Below are positions 34,493 to 43,742 of a stretch of 45,308 nucleotides of DNA, piece by piece. How positions within the stretch are numbered: the stretch's first letter is position 1; the number at the start of each line of letters is the position of its first letter. Made by a program: the position numbers and the translations under genes. Location of the stretch: positions 1 through 45,308 of the forward strand of contig NZ_JANIBJ010000034.1 of assembly GCF_024505185.1 (NCBI RefSeq), in the 5' to 3' direction. This DNA comes from Methylomonas subterranea. Lineage in GTDB: Bacteria > Pseudomonadota > Gammaproteobacteria > Methylococcales > Methylomonadaceae. The notes beneath the pieces were generated by a model. The model was not told where the DNA came from. It ran no database searches and saw only the letters and a list, made by a program, of their open reading frames with translations.

Positions 34493-34987
34493 ATGTTGTC
34501 TTATTTTTATTTCGGGCGCGAATACATTATGGGCTTTGAACAACTGGCGGCACTCAGGGATGAATTGGCTCGGCAAGCCGAGGCGGAAAAATCAAGCAAG
34601 CGGCAACAGGCCGCTTCGTCCGCCAAGAAATCCGCCAAAGTCGATCCGATTGTACTGGTCATAGGGCAACTGCAGAAGAAGTTTCCGCTGGCTTTTCCTA
34701 AAAGCCCCGCGCCCAAACAACCTTTAAAAATTGGTATCCACAAGGATATTTTCGAGTATTCCGAGCAATGGGGAATCGATAAAAACCAATTGCGCGCAGC
34801 CATTAAAACCTGGTGCTGGGGCAAGCGTTATTGGGAATGTCTGACCGAGGGCGCGGACAGGGTTGATTTGGATGGCGCCCCCGCCGGCCAAGTGACCAAG
34901 GTAGATGCCGAGCAGGCAAACAAGCTGAAACACGGACGGCGTCCGGCGAAAAAGAACCCGGCGGAGCCGGATACGCCGGCAAGCTGA
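34493..34987 (+). CDS. ProQ/FinO family RNA-binding protein
   Basis: A 164-residue protein with a ProQ/FinO domain at about residues 55-120: VIGQLQKKFPLAFPK, PLKIGIHKDIFEYSEQWGID and LRAAIKTWCWGKRYWECL. ProQ-family proteins bind structured RNAs and act as global or plasmid-specific RNA chaperones. The N-terminal 45 residues are a charged coiled-coil-like stretch (LRDELARQAEAEKSSKRQQ), and the C-terminal tail is Lys/Ala/Pro-rich (KHGRRPAKKNPAE). The ATG at 34493 has GGGGAAT before it; an alternative ATG at 34529 is possible. Confidence 0.9.
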   Translation: MLSYFYFGREYIMGFEQLAALRDELARQAEAEKSSKRQQAASSAKKSAKVDPIVLVIGQLQKKFPLAFPKSPAPKQPLKIGIHKDIFEYSEQWGIDKNQLRAAIKTWCWGKRYWECLTEGADRVDLDGAPAGQVTKVDAEQANKLKHGRRPAKKNPAEPDTPAS

Positions 34988-35022
34988 ACGGACCGGCCCC
35001 CGCAAGGTCTGCATTTTTTATC

Positions 35023-35730
35023 TCAAATCGATCCGGCTCGGGCGCAAACCCACACATCGACCCGGCTCACTCCCTGTTTTCGCAAAGTCTCCGCCAGGGC
35101 CGCCGCGGTGGCGCCGGTGGTCATCACATCATCCACGATGGCGACGTGCCGGTAAGCTGGGGCATGCTTTACCGAGAAGGCCTGTCGCATATTCCGTCTG
35201 CGTTGCTTGGCTGCCAAATCGGTCTGATGGGCCGTGTCGCGATGGCGCATGCAACTATCCACATCCATGGGCAGCGCAAGCTGTTCGGCCAGATGCCTGG
35301 CTATTTCTATCGACTGATTAAAACCGCGTTCCCGATAGCGTTTCGGATGCAAGGGCACCGGAATGATGCATTCCGCCAGTTCCACGTTATCCGCCAGATA
35401 GCGGGCCAGCAAGGTTCCCAGCAGGCGGGCGTGCTTGAATTGCCGGTTGAATTTGAGGCGGGTAATCAGAAAGCGCAGCCCGTCGTCGTACAGATAGGGG
35501 GCATGGGTCTCATCGAAACCGGGCGGTTTTGTCAGGCAGCGGCCGCATAATTGCGGAGCCGGCATCGGCGATGCGAAAGGCTCCGCGCAGCGGTAGCAGC
35601 AGGAGGCGTTCCGCGGCAGCTCGTTAAGACAGGCCGGACACAAGTCCATATCGCCCAAGCCGGGCTGTCCGCAAAACATACAGCGCGATGGCAGACATTT
35701 GTTCTGTATAATATTCAGCCAGTTGTTCAC
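35023..35730 (-). CDS. comF: ComF family phosphoribosyltransferase-like protein
   Basis: A 235-residue protein. Four Cys pairs at the N-terminus ([20 protein letters not shown]) form zinc fingers; the C-terminal half is a type I phosphoribosyltransferase fold with the PRPP loop [16 protein letters not shown]. ComF acts in DNA uptake in naturally competent bacteria, and GntX is its E. coli relative. The start is GTG 35730. It diverges from bioB by 68 bases to the bioB ATG, as in many gammaproteobacteria. No other competence gene is in the window. Confidence 0.93.
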   Translation of the reverse strand: MNNWLNIIQNKCLPSRCMFCGQPGLGDMDLCPACLNELPRNASCCYRCAEPFASPMPAPQLCGRCLTKPPGFDETHAPYLYDDGLRFLITRLKFNRQFKHARLLGTLLARYLADNVELAECIIPVPLHPKRYRERGFNQSIEIARHLAEQLALPMDVDSCMRHRDTAHQTDLAAKQRRRNMRQAFSVKHAPAYRHVAIVDDVMTTGATAAALAETLRKQGVSRVDVWVCARAGSI

Positions 35731-35755
35731 TTTGTATTTTTATTAAGGTTGATAA
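35723..35755. promoter_or_regulatory. Weak candidate BirA operator between comF and bioB
   Basis: TTGTTCACT, 15 bases, GGTTGATAA has the arm size and spacing of BirA operators (TTGTAAACC ... GGTTTACAA), but only about five of nine positions pair and several consensus bases differ. It lies in the comF-bioB spacer, where such a site is expected, and the left arm overlaps the comF start codon. Confidence 0.3.
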
Positions 35756-35798
35756 GCGTCCGTTTGCTGTTTGCCCGCACCGTTTGGAGATTACCAGA

Positions 35799-36791
35799 AT
35801 GTCTGTTATGCCGGAACCCATTCAAATCAAAGCGCCGTTGCGCCACGACTGGCTGTTGAGCGAAGTCGAAGCGCTGTTGCTTATGCCGTTCAACGATCTG
35901 CTGTTCAAGGCACAGACCGTGCATCGGCAGTATTTCGATCCCAACGAGATTCAAGTCAGCAGTTTGTTGAGCATCAAGACGGGTTCATGCTCCGAAGATT
36001 GCGGCTATTGCCCGCAAAGCGCGCGTTACGATTCCGACCTGAATCCCGAAGCCTTGATGCCGGTCGACGCGGTATTGAAGGCCGCCGGCCAAGCGAAGGC
36101 CGAGGGCGCTTCCCGGTTTTGCATGGGCGCCGCATGGCGCAGCCCCAAGGACAGGGATATCGAACGGGTGGTGGAAATGGTGCGGGGCGTCAAGGCTCTT
36201 GGCATGGAAACCTGCGTCACGTTGGGCATGCTGACCGACAGGCAAACCCAGGCTTTGAAAGACGGCGGTCTGGATTACTACAATCACAATCTGGATACCT
36301 CCGAGGACTATTACTCCGAGATCATCACCACCCGCACTTACCAGGACAGACTGGATACCTTGGAGCGTGTGCGCGACGCCGGCATCAATGTCTGTTGCGG
36401 CGGTATCGTCGGCATGGGGGAAACCGAAACCGACCGGGCCAAATTGTTGTTGCAACTCGCCAATATGCCCAAGCATCCGGAAAGCGTGCCCATCAATATG
36501 CTGGTGCGGGTGGAGGGAACGCCATTGCACGGCGCCGAAGCGCTGGATCCCTTGACCTTTGTGCGCACCATCGCCGCCGCGCGAATTTTGATGCCGCAAT
36601 CGCGGGTGCGTTTGTCCGCCGGGCGTAAAAGCATGAGCGATGAAATGCAGGCCTTGTGCTTTTTGGCCGGCGCCAACTCCATTTTCTACGGCGACAAATT
36701 GTTGACGACCGATAATCCGATGAGTCAGCACGACAAACAGTTGTTCGATCGCTTGGGCGTGCGCATGGGCGGATCCAGTTACGCTGGATGA
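35799..36791 (+). CDS. bioB: Biotin synthase
   Basis: A 330-residue radical SAM enzyme that inserts sulfur into dethiobiotin, the last step of biotin synthesis. The SAM cluster motif is C-x3-C-x2-C in [16 protein letters not shown] (C64, C68, C71), and [13 protein letters not shown] and [17 protein letters not shown] are typical. I chose ATG 35799, nine bases after GGAG 35786-35789; a further in-frame ATG follows three codons later. It starts the five-gene biotin operon and overlaps bioF by four bases. Confidence 0.97.
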   Translation: MSVMPEPIQIKAPLRHDWLLSEVEALLLMPFNDLLFKAQTVHRQYFDPNEIQVSSLLSIKTGSCSEDCGYCPQSARYDSDLNPEALMPVDAVLKAAGQAKAEGASRFCMGAAWRSPKDRDIERVVEMVRGVKALGMETCVTLGMLTDRQTQALKDGGLDYYNHNLDTSEDYYSEIITTRTYQDRLDTLERVRDAGINVCCGGIVGMGETETDRAKLLLQLANMPKHPESVPINMLVRVEGTPLHGAEALDPLTFVRTIAAARILMPQSRVRLSAGRKSMSDEMQALCFLAGANSIFYGDKLLTTDNPMSQHDKQLFDRLGVRMGGSSYAG

Positions 36792-37948
36792 GCGCGGATT
36801 TCTACGATTTTTCCGAACAGTTGGCACGGCTGAAACAGCAGGGGCTTTATCGCGGCCGGCGCGTGGTCGATGGTCCGCAAGGCGTATTGTTAAGGGTCGA
36901 CGGCAGGCCGGTGGTGAATTTTTGCGGTAACGATTATCTGGGTTTGGCCAACCATCCCGAAGTGGCGTCCGCGTTTAAACGGGCGGTAGACCGTTATGGG
37001 GTCGGCAGCGGTTCGGCCCATCTGATCTGCGGGCACGGCAGTGCCCATCACGCCTTGGAACAAGAGCTGGCGGCGTTTACCGGCCGCGAACGGGCCTTGC
37101 TGTTTTCCACTGGCTATATGGCCAATCTGGGCGTGATTTCGGCATTGGTCGGCCGTGGCGACGCGGTATTCGAAGATAGGCTGAATCATGCCTCCTTGTT
37201 GGATGGCGGCCTGCTGTCGCGCGGGCAATTCAAGCGCTTCCGCCATCGCGATATCACGGATTTGGCGGAAAAATTCGGCGATCGGGCGAATAAAGTCTTG
37301 ATCGTCAGCGACGGCGTTTTCAGCATGGACGGCGATCTGGCGGATTTGCCGGCCCTGGCGGCCCTGGCGAAACGGCAACGGGCAGGCTTGTTCATCGACG
37401 ACGCCCACGGTTTCGGAGTGCTGGGTAAAAACGGCGGCGGTATTGTCGAACATTTCGGTTTGACGCCTTGCGATGTGCCTATTCTGATGGGTACCCTGGG
37501 TAAGGCCTTCGGTACCTTCGGCGCGTTTGTGGCGGGTTCCGAGGAATTGATCGAAATGCTGATTCAAAAAGCCAGAAGCTATGTGTTCACCACCGCATTG
37601 CCGCCCGCCGTCGCCGAGGCCACTCGCGTCGGCCTGCGCCTGCTGCAAACCGAAAGCTGGCGGCGGGAAAAACTGGCCGAGTTGGTGGCGCGGTTCAGGG
37701 CCGGGGCGCAACAACAGGGTTTGCGCTTGATGGATTCCTTCACGGCCATTCAACCCATCCCGATGGGCGATAGCCGGCGAGCGCTGGCCGTCAGTCAGGC
37801 GCTGCTGCACAGGGGCTTCTGGGTGTCGGCGATTCGGCCGCCGACCGTGCCGGCCGGAACCGCCCGCCTGCGGGTGACATTTTCCGCCGAGCATGACTTA
37901 CAACAAGTCGATGGCTTGCTCGATGCCTTGATCGGGGTGATGGCATGA
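36788..37948 (+). CDS. bioF: 8-amino-7-oxononanoate synthase
   Basis: A 386-residue PLP enzyme joining pimeloyl-ACP (or -CoA) with L-alanine. [40 protein letters not shown] and the PLP lysine in [14 protein letters not shown] are visible. The ATG sits in the bioB stop overlap (ATGA) and the end overlaps bioH the same way. Full length. Confidence 0.97.
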   Translation: MSADFYDFSEQLARLKQQGLYRGRRVVDGPQGVLLRVDGRPVVNFCGNDYLGLANHPEVASAFKRAVDRYGVGSGSAHLICGHGSAHHALEQELAAFTGRERALLFSTGYMANLGVISALVGRGDAVFEDRLNHASLLDGGLLSRGQFKRFRHRDITDLAEKFGDRANKVLIVSDGVFSMDGDLADLPALAALAKRQRAGLFIDDAHGFGVLGKNGGGIVEHFGLTPCDVPILMGTLGKAFGTFGAFVAGSEELIEMLIQKARSYVFTTALPPAVAEATRVGLRLLQTESWRREKLAELVARFRAGAQQQGLRLMDSFTAIQPIPMGDSRRALAVSQALLHRGFWVSAIRPPTVPAGTARLRVTFSAEHDLQQVDGLLDALIGVMA

Positions 37949-38706
37949 GCTATATCCATGCCGAAACTTTCGGCCAGGGGCCGCCCTTGGTGATGATACA
38001 CGGCTGGGCCATGCACAGCGGCGTTTGGCGGGATTTTGCCCGTCGACTGGCGCTGCATTACCGGGTGATTTGCGTGGACCTGCCCGGACACGGTCGCAGC
38101 GAGGCGCTGGAAGCGTTTAAGCTGGAAAATATTGCCGAAACGGTTCTTGCGGCGATTCCGCAACGGCGGTTTTTCCTGCTGGGTTGGTCTTTGGGGGCGA
38201 CGGTGGCGATGGCGATGACCAGTCGGGCGCCGGAGCGCGTCGAGCGCTTGTTTGTGTTGGCCGGAAATCCGCTGTTTGTCCAAACCGGCGACTGGCCGGG
38301 GGTGAAAGCCGAGACCTTGGACGCCTTTGCCGAACTGTTGCAAACCGATGTGCAACAAACCCTGCTTCGGTTTTTGGCTTTGCAAGTCAACGGATTGGCG
38401 CACGGAAAAACCTTGTTGCAATCCTTGCGTTGGGCTCTGCTGGAATGTCCGCCGCCGGCGGCGGAGGTGTTGCGGGCGGGGCTGGATGTGCTGAAAAATA
38501 CCGATTTACGGGCGTTTATGCGGGAAAACCCGGTAAGCACCAGCATGATTCTGGGTGAGAAAGACACCCTGATACCCGTCGGCTGCGGCGCTGCCGTGCA
38601 AGGACTGAACCCGGAAGTGAAGCTGCAAATCCTGTCGTCCGCCGGTCACGCGCCATTTTTATCTCACCCGCAACAGCTGGTTTCCGCCGTAACCGGAGTG
38701 TCATGA
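37945..38706 (+). CDS. bioH: Pimeloyl-ACP methyl ester carboxylesterase
   Basis: A 253-residue alpha/beta hydrolase that cleaves the methyl ester of pimeloyl-ACP to end BioC-dependent chain building. The Ser is in LLGWSLGATVAM, the Asp in ILGEKDTLIPVG and the His in SAGHAPFLSHP. HGWAMHSGVWRDFA at the N-terminus matches BioH. Position between bioF and bioC in the same overlapping run makes the assignment firm. Confidence 0.95.
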   Translation: MSYIHAETFGQGPPLVMIHGWAMHSGVWRDFARRLALHYRVICVDLPGHGRSEALEAFKLENIAETVLAAIPQRRFFLLGWSLGATVAMAMTSRAPERVERLFVLAGNPLFVQTGDWPGVKAETLDAFAELLQTDVQQTLLRFLALQVNGLAHGKTLLQSLRWALLECPPPAAEVLRAGLDVLKNTDLRAFMRENPVSTSMILGEKDTLIPVGCGAAVQGLNPEVKLQILSSAGHAPFLSHPQQLVSAVTGVS

Positions 38707-39500
38707 CAATTGAAGTGTTGTTGGATAAAGGCAAAATCAGGCGTTCGTTCGCGGCGGCCGCGCAAAGTTATGACGGCTTGGCCGCGCTGCAAAGACAAGT
38801 CGGCTTGGAATTGTTGCGGCGCTTCCCGCCGCGCAATGGCACCGGCCCGATATTGGATGTGGGCTGCGGAACCGGGTTTCTGACCGGTCACTTGGCTGCG
38901 GCCGGTTCGGAAGAGCACTTGCTGGCGCTGGATATAGCCATGCCGATGTTGGCTGCCTGTCGCGGCAAATATCCGCGCATGCGCGCCGATTACATCTGCG
39001 CCGATGCGGAAAAGCTGCCCTTTGCCGCGCACAGTATCGACCGTATTTATTCCAATCTGGCCTTGCAATGGGCCGTGGATTTGCCGGCCGCCTTGCTGGA
39101 GTTGAAGCGGGTATTAAAGCGGCCGGGCAGTCTGGTATTCGCCACCTTTGGTCCGCGCACCCTGCTGGAATTGAAACAGGCCTGGGCGACCGTGGACGAC
39201 TATGCCCACGTTAACGAATTCCATGCCGCCGGCCGTATCGAAATGTTTTTGCGGGACGCGGGTTTTAACGAAATCGATCTGGCGAGCCTGCTGTACAGGT
39301 CCGAATATCCCGATGTCGAAAGTTTGATGCGGGAGTTGAAGGGCATGGGCGCGCACAATGTCAATCGGGGGCGCAAACCCGGACCGACCACCAGGACTCA
39401 GTTGCAACAGATGATTAAGCACTATCCAAGGCAGGATTCCAGGCCCGGCATTACGGCCGGCTATGAAATTATTTTTGTACGGGCGGTGGCGCGGGCATGA
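38703..39500 (+). CDS. bioC: Malonyl-ACP O-methyltransferase
   Basis: A 265-residue SAM-dependent methyltransferase that caps malonyl-ACP so that it can be extended to pimeloyl-ACP. The SAM site is ILDVGCGTGFLTGHLA, and RIYSNLALQWAVDLPAALLELKRVLK is a BioC-typical region. Starts in the ATGA overlap with bioH and ends in one with bioD. Confidence 0.95.
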   Translation: MTIEVLLDKGKIRRSFAAAAQSYDGLAALQRQVGLELLRRFPPRNGTGPILDVGCGTGFLTGHLAAAGSEEHLLALDIAMPMLAACRGKYPRMRADYICADAEKLPFAAHSIDRIYSNLALQWAVDLPAALLELKRVLKRPGSLVFATFGPRTLLELKQAWATVDDYAHVNEFHAAGRIEMFLRDAGFNEIDLASLLYRSEYPDVESLMRELKGMGAHNVNRGRKPGPTTRTQLQQMIKHYPRQDSRPGITAGYEIIFVRAVARA

Positions 39501-40162
39501 GTAACGGTTTTTTTATTACCGGTACCGACACCGATGTCGGCAAGACCTGGACAACCCTGGCATTGATGCGCGCCTTGCAGATGCGTGGACTGGCGGTTAA
39601 CGGCATGAAACCGGTGTCGGCCGGTTGCGCTTGGATGCAGGGCGGCTGGAAAAATGCCGATGCCTTGTTGCTGCAGCAACACGCTTCCCGTGCGTTTGAT
39701 TACCAACGTATCAATCCGTATGCGTTTCAGTTGCCGGTGTCGCCGCACATTGCCTGTGGCGACAGCAAAGTTGAAATGGCAGTCATTTTGCGCGGCTTCG
39801 AATATTTGCGGGACAGGAGCGATTGCGTGCTGGTGGAAGGAGCGGGGGGCTGGTTTTCGCCCCTGTGCCGGGATTGGGACAATGCGCATTTGGCCAAAAT
39901 CATGCGTTTGCCGGTCATTCTGGTGGTGGGCATGCGCTTGGGCTGCATTAATCACGCCCGGCTGAGCGATGTGGCGATTCGGCGGTCCGGTTGCGAGCTG
40001 GCCGGTTGGGTGGCGGTGCGGATAGACCGCGATATGCCGGAATTTCAGGCGAATCTGGATTTTTTGCGGGCCGGTATCGAGGCGCCTTTGCTGGGGGTGT
40101 TGCCGCATATGTCTCGGCCCGATTTCGCTTATCTGGCATCGAGGCTGACCATTCAAAACTGA
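39497..40162 (+). CDS. bioD: Dethiobiotin synthetase
   Basis: A 221-residue P-loop enzyme that closes the ureido ring using ATP and CO2. It opens FFITGTDTDVGKTW, with the P-loop, and the following NGMKPVSAGC and VLVEGAGGWFSPL are characteristic. Last gene of bioB-F-H-C-D. bioA (DAPA aminotransferase) is not in the operon and must be elsewhere. No clear terminator follows; the FNR-type box of the next gene begins eight bases after its stop codon. Confidence 0.96.
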   Translation: MSNGFFITGTDTDVGKTWTTLALMRALQMRGLAVNGMKPVSAGCAWMQGGWKNADALLLQQHASRAFDYQRINPYAFQLPVSPHIACGDSKVEMAVILRGFEYLRDRSDCVLVEGAGGWFSPLCRDWDNAHLAKIMRLPVILVVGMRLGCINHARLSDVAIRRSGCELAGWVAVRIDRDMPEFQANLDFLRAGIEAPLLGVLPHMSRPDFAYLASRLTIQN

Positions 40163-40169
40163 AAATTTG

Positions 40170-40183
40170 TTGATCCAAATCAA
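40170..40183 (+). promoter_or_regulatory. FNR/ANR-type binding site upstream of hemerythrin
   Basis: TTGAT-CCAA-ATCAA matches the FNR/ANR consensus TTGAT-N4-ATCAA at all ten defined positions. Its centre is 40176.5. A -10-like GACAAT lies at 40206-40211, placing a transcription start near 40218, so the box would be centred near -41.5, the class II activator position. The site therefore predicts induction at low oxygen. Confidence 0.75.
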
Positions 40184-40246
40184 GATTTGCCGCCTCTTTT
40201 GTCATGACAATGCGACCTCCACAATAAAAATCACTGGAGGTAAGCT

Positions 40247-40642
40247 ATGGCGTTAATCACTTGGACTGCGGAACAATACGGCACCAATGTCGGATTTGCC
40301 GATCAGGAACATCAAACTTTGTTCGGATTGCTGAACAAATTGTACGATGATGCAACCGGCGGCGCGGCGCGCGCCACGATAGGCGCATCGCTGGATGCCT
40401 TGATTTCCTATGTGGTGGATCATTTTGCCCACGAGGAAAAAGAGATGGTGGCCAAGGGTTTTGGCGGTTACGAGCGCCACAAAGCGGAACATGATGCCTT
40501 GGTGGGCATTTGCGCGGATCTGCAGAAAAAGTTTCATGCCGGCGAGGCCGACGTAACCGATGAAGTGGGTCAGATGGTCAAAGGCTGGCTGGACAGTCAT
40601 ATCCCTACTTTCGATAAGGCTTATTCATCGGCATTACAGTAA
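40247..40642 (+). CDS. Bacteriohemerythrin
   Basis: A 131-residue single-domain hemerythrin, a reversible di-iron O2 carrier. All seven expected ligands can be placed: H22 (DQEHQTLF), H59 and E63 (DHFAHEEKEM), H78 and H82 (RHKAEHDAL), H118 and D123 (SHIPTFDKAY). In methanotrophs such proteins are reported to bring oxygen to membrane methane monooxygenase; a role in O2 storage or sensing is also possible. No signal peptide, so cytoplasmic. ACTGGAGG stands before the ATG. It has its own FNR-type box and a terminator, so it is a separate unit between the biotin operon and the oxidase genes. Confidence 0.95.
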   Translation: MALITWTAEQYGTNVGFADQEHQTLFGLLNKLYDDATGGAARATIGASLDALISYVVDHFAHEEKEMVAKGFGGYERHKAEHDALVGICADLQKKFHAGEADVTDEVGQMVKGWLDSHIPTFDKAYSSALQ

Positions 40643-40668
40643 TAAATAGTTTTGTTTTAAGAAATAAA

Positions 40669-40702
40669 GGCCCGCGAATAGGCATATTCGCGGGCCTTTT
40701 TT
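40669..40702 (+). terminator. Rho-independent terminator after hemerythrin
   Basis: Perfect 12-base stem GGCCCGCGAATA/TATTCGCGGGCC, four-base loop GGCA, then six T (40697-40702), 27 bases after the hemerythrin stop. It cleanly separates hemerythrin from the oxidase operon. Confidence 0.93.
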
Positions 40703-40759
40703 ATGTTATTTGACACATCGGGAAAAGCTCTTCTGGTTAAGCGAAGAGTCATAGGTTAA

Positions 40760-40775
40760 AATTAACCGGTTAATT
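40760..40775. promoter_or_regulatory. Perfect 16-base palindrome in the coxB upstream region
   Basis: AATTAACCGGTTAATT is fully self-complementary and lies 109 bases before coxB. GGTTAA also occurs at 40735-40740 and 40754-40759, so the half-site is repeated three times within 40 bases. This pattern suits an operator for a dimeric regulator of the oxidase operon; the regulator is unknown. Confidence 0.45.
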
Positions 40776-40883
40776 CGTGATAAATATCGGTAAAAGGAAT
40801 AGTTGTCTGCCTGATTGCAGGCCGCAAAATTACAATAAGATATACGCATACAAGTTTATAACTACAACCGAGGAGGCTGCTCC

Positions 40884-42014
40884 GTGAAGAAAACAAAGCA
40901 ACTGCTCGCGTGTTTGGTTTTGATGGCCTTGGGTCTCGGGACTGCGCATGCGGACTACACTCTTAACCTGGTACAAGGGGTGACGCAACTCAGTCATGAG
41001 TTGTACGATCTGCATATGCTGATCCTGTGGATTTGCGTGTTCATCGGTATCGCCGTGTTCGGCACCATGTTTTACTCGATTTTCCATCACCGTAAATCCA
41101 AGGGGCATCAAGCCGCCACCTTCCACGAAAACACCACGGTGGAAATCGTCTGGACCATCATCCCAACCTTGATTCTGGTAGGCATGGCCATTCCGGCCAC
41201 CAAGGCCGTGATCGATCTGGACAAGGTGCAGGAATCCGAGATGAGCATCAAGGTCACCGGTAAGCAATGGTACTGGGATTACGAATATCTGGATAACGGC
41301 ATTCATTTCGAGAGTCATCTGGACGAAGCCAGCGAGAAAGTTCATCGCCAAAAAGATGGCGATCCGCGCACGGTTGCCAATTACTTGTTGAATGTCGATA
41401 AGCCTCTGGTCGTTCCGACCAAAAAGAAAATCCGTTTTCTCTTCACGGCGGCCGATGTCATCCACTCCTGGTGGGTGCCCGATTTGGGCTGGAAAAAAGA
41501 CGCCAACCCCGGTTTTATCAACGAGGCCTGGACCTATGTCGAAAATCCCGGCGTTTATCGCGGTCAATGCACCGAGTTGTGCGGACGCGACCACGGCTTC
41601 ATGCCGGTGGTGGTGATTGCGATGGAGCAGGATCGTTATGATGCCTGGGTCAAGGAAACCCTGGACAAACAAAATCAGGCGCCCGATCTGGCCGAACAAA
41701 GCCGCTCGGTATTGATGGCCAAGGGCGAATCGGTTTATTTGAAAAACTGCGTGGCCTGCCACCAGATCGACGGTAAAGGTATCAGTGGATGGTACCCTGC
41801 CTTGAGAGGCAGCGAAAAAGTCACCGGCAACATGGATCAGCTGATTGGTTTCATCCAGGCCGGTACCAGCAAAATGCCCGCTTTCCGCAAATTGCCCGAT
41901 AATGAATTGGCGCAGCTGATTACCTATATCAGAAACGCGCCGGAACTGGGTAACAACGTGGGCGACGAAATTCAGCCCGATAAAATCACTCCTAAATGGG
42001 ACGATGACGAGTAA
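40884..42014 (+). CDS. coxB: Cytochrome c oxidase subunit II with fused cytochrome c domain
   Basis: A 376-residue caa3-type subunit II. Residues 1-23 are a signal peptide (GLGTAHA), with membrane spans at about 44-64 and 88-108. The CuA ligands are H194 (VIHSWW), C229 and C233 with H237 and M240 (CTELCGRDHGFM). The C-terminal third carries a heme c domain: CVACH (C289, C292, H293) with a Met ligand probably in TSKMPAF. It receives electrons from the cytochrome c pool or directly from bc1 and passes them to subunit I. Start is GTG 40884, seven bases after AGGAGG. Confidence 0.95.
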   Translation: MKKTKQLLACLVLMALGLGTAHADYTLNLVQGVTQLSHELYDLHMLILWICVFIGIAVFGTMFYSIFHHRKSKGHQAATFHENTTVEIVWTIIPTLILVGMAIPATKAVIDLDKVQESEMSIKVTGKQWYWDYEYLDNGIHFESHLDEASEKVHRQKDGDPRTVANYLLNVDKPLVVPTKKKIRFLFTAADVIHSWWVPDLGWKKDANPGFINEAWTYVENPGVYRGQCTELCGRDHGFMPVVVIAMEQDRYDAWVKETLDKQNQAPDLAEQSRSVLMAKGESVYLKNCVACHQIDGKGISGWYPALRGSEKVTGNMDQLIGFIQAGTSKMPAFRKLPDNELAQLITYIRNAPELGNNVGDEIQPDKITPKWDDDE

Positions 42015-42069
42015 GCTCCCAAGCTTTTCCCGTCCAACTCATTTTTCAATAGTTATTGAGGTATAAAGT

Positions 42070-43683
42070 ATGTCTGCTGTCGTAGCTGAACATGATGATC
42101 ACCACGATCATCACGATCACGGCCCTCAGAAGGGCGTTTTAAGATGGATAATCACCACCAACCATAAAGATATAGGCACGCTGTATCTGGTGTTCGCGCT
42201 GGCGATGTTTTTCGTCGGCGGTACCATGGCTCTGATCATTCGTTCCGAATTGTTCGAGCCCGGTTTGCAATTCGTCGATCCCAACTTCTTCAACTCCATG
42301 ACCACCATGCACGCGCTGGTGATGGTGTTCGGGGCGGTGATGCCGGCCTTCGTCGGCTTGGCCAACTGGATGATTCCGATGATGATAGGCGCGCCGGATA
42401 TGGCTCTGCCGCGCATGAACAACATGAGTTTCTGGATGCTGGTGGCCGGGGTTTTATTGCTGGCCAGCACGCTGTTCATGGAAGGCGGCGCGCCATCGGC
42501 CGGTTGGACTTTATATCCGCCGTTGGTGTTGCAAACCGGTAAGGCCTTTCCGTTTGCCATATTCTCGGTCCACATGCTGGGAATTTCGTCCATCATGGGT
42601 GCCATCAATGTGATTGCGACCATTTTCAACATGCGCGCCCCCGGCATGACGCTGATGAAAATGCCGTTGTTCGTCTGGACTTGGCTGATCACCGCGTTCT
42701 TGCTGATCGCCATCATGCCGGTATTCGCCGGCGCGGTAACCATGTTGCTGACAGACCGTTTCTTCGATACCAGTTTCTTCGATGCGGCCGGCGGCGGCGA
42801 TCCTGTGTTGTATCAGCATATTTTCTGGTTCTTCGGTCACCCTGAAGTGTACGTGATGATTCTGCCGACTTTCGGCGTGGCTTCCACCATCATTCCGGTA
42901 TTTGCCCGCAAACCCTTGTTCGGTTATTCTTCCATGGTTTATGCGACCGGCGCGATTGCCTTCCTGTCTTTCATCGTTTGGGCGCATCACATGTTTACCG
43001 TCGGTTTGCCAATTGCCGGCGAACTTTACTTCATGTACGCCACCATGCTGATTGCGATTCCGACCGGTGTGAAAGTGTTCAACTGGACCGCCACCATGTG
43101 GAAGGGCTCCATGACCTTCGAAACGCCGATGTTGTTCTCCATCGCCTTCGTGGTCCTGTTCACCATGGGCGGTTTCACCGGCTTGATGATGTCAGTGGCT
43201 CCGGTTGACTTTCAATACCACGATACCTACTTCATCGTGGCGCATTTCCATTACACCCTGGTACCGGCTTCCATCTTCATTCTGATGGCGGCGGGTTATT
43301 ACTGGCTGCCTAAATGGACCGGTAATATGTACAACGAAAAAATCGGCCAGCTGCATTTCTGGTTGTCGGCGATTTCGGTCAACATCCTGTTTTTCCCGCA
43401 GCATTTCCTGGGGTTGGCGGGCATGCCGCGCCGGATTCCGGACTATGCGATTCAATTCGCGGATTGGAACATGGTGTCCAGTATCGGTGCCTTTATCTAC
43501 GGTTTCAGCCAGTTGTTGTTCGTGTATATCGTGATCGACACCATACGCGGCGGTACCGGCAAGGTATCCGCGGAGGTTTGGGAGGATGCCAGCAAGCACA
43601 GTCTGGAATGGACCGTGCCTTCTCCAGCGCCCTATCATACCTTTACAACGCCACCGGAAAGCATTCCGACCGAGCATTTTTAA
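42070..43683 (+). CDS. coxA: Cytochrome c oxidase subunit I
   Basis: A 537-residue heme-copper oxidase catalytic subunit with twelve membrane spans. Low-spin heme His lies in [12 protein letters not shown]; the CuB centre is seen in GHPEVYVM (His and the cross-linked Tyr) and WAHHMFTVG (His-His); the heme a3 and low-spin His ligands occur in HYHDT... [12 protein letters not shown]. The Tyr in the EVY motif marks an A-type oxidase. The N-terminus has an unusual His-rich stretch, [11 protein letters not shown], before the first span. The gene follows coxB by 55 bases, with GAGGT before the ATG. Confidence 0.97.
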   Translation: MSAVVAEHDDHHDHHDHGPQKGVLRWIITTNHKDIGTLYLVFALAMFFVGGTMALIIRSELFEPGLQFVDPNFFNSMTTMHALVMVFGAVMPAFVGLANWMIPMMIGAPDMALPRMNNMSFWMLVAGVLLLASTLFMEGGAPSAGWTLYPPLVLQTGKAFPFAIFSVHMLGISSIMGAINVIATIFNMRAPGMTLMKMPLFVWTWLITAFLLIAIMPVFAGAVTMLLTDRFFDTSFFDAAGGGDPVLYQHIFWFFGHPEVYVMILPTFGVASTIIPVFARKPLFGYSSMVYATGAIAFLSFIVWAHHMFTVGLPIAGELYFMYATMLIAIPTGVKVFNWTATMWKGSMTFETPMLFSIAFVVLFTMGGFTGLMMSVAPVDFQYHDTYFIVAHFHYTLVPASIFILMAAGYYWLPKWTGNMYNEKIGQLHFWLSAISVNILFFPQHFLGLAGMPRRIPDYAIQFADWNMVSSIGAFIYGFSQLLFVYIVIDTIRGGTGKVSAEVWEDASKHSLEWTVPSPAPYHTFTTPPESIPTEHF

Positions 43684-43707
43684 GCTTGTACATCAATAGA
43701 GGCAGAT

Positions 43708-43731
43708 TCCCCGCCCCCGATAAGGCGGGGA
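43708..43731 (+). other. Hairpin covering the ribosome binding site of the 32-residue oxidase gene
   Basis: TCCCCGCC (43708-43715), loop CCCGATAA, GGCGGGGA (43724-43731). The 3' arm contains most of GGGGAG (43727-43732), the likely ribosome binding site for the ATG at 43743. If folded, it would hide that site; it also may protect the 3' end of the coxBA message. It lacks a T-run, so it is not a strong intrinsic terminator. Confidence 0.5.
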
Positions 43732-43742
43732 GAACTGAGTAA

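Noticed and set aside
35146-35550. A 134-residue plus-strand frame inside comF
   Set aside because: It is antisense to a protein with complete zinc-finger and phosphoribosyltransferase motifs.
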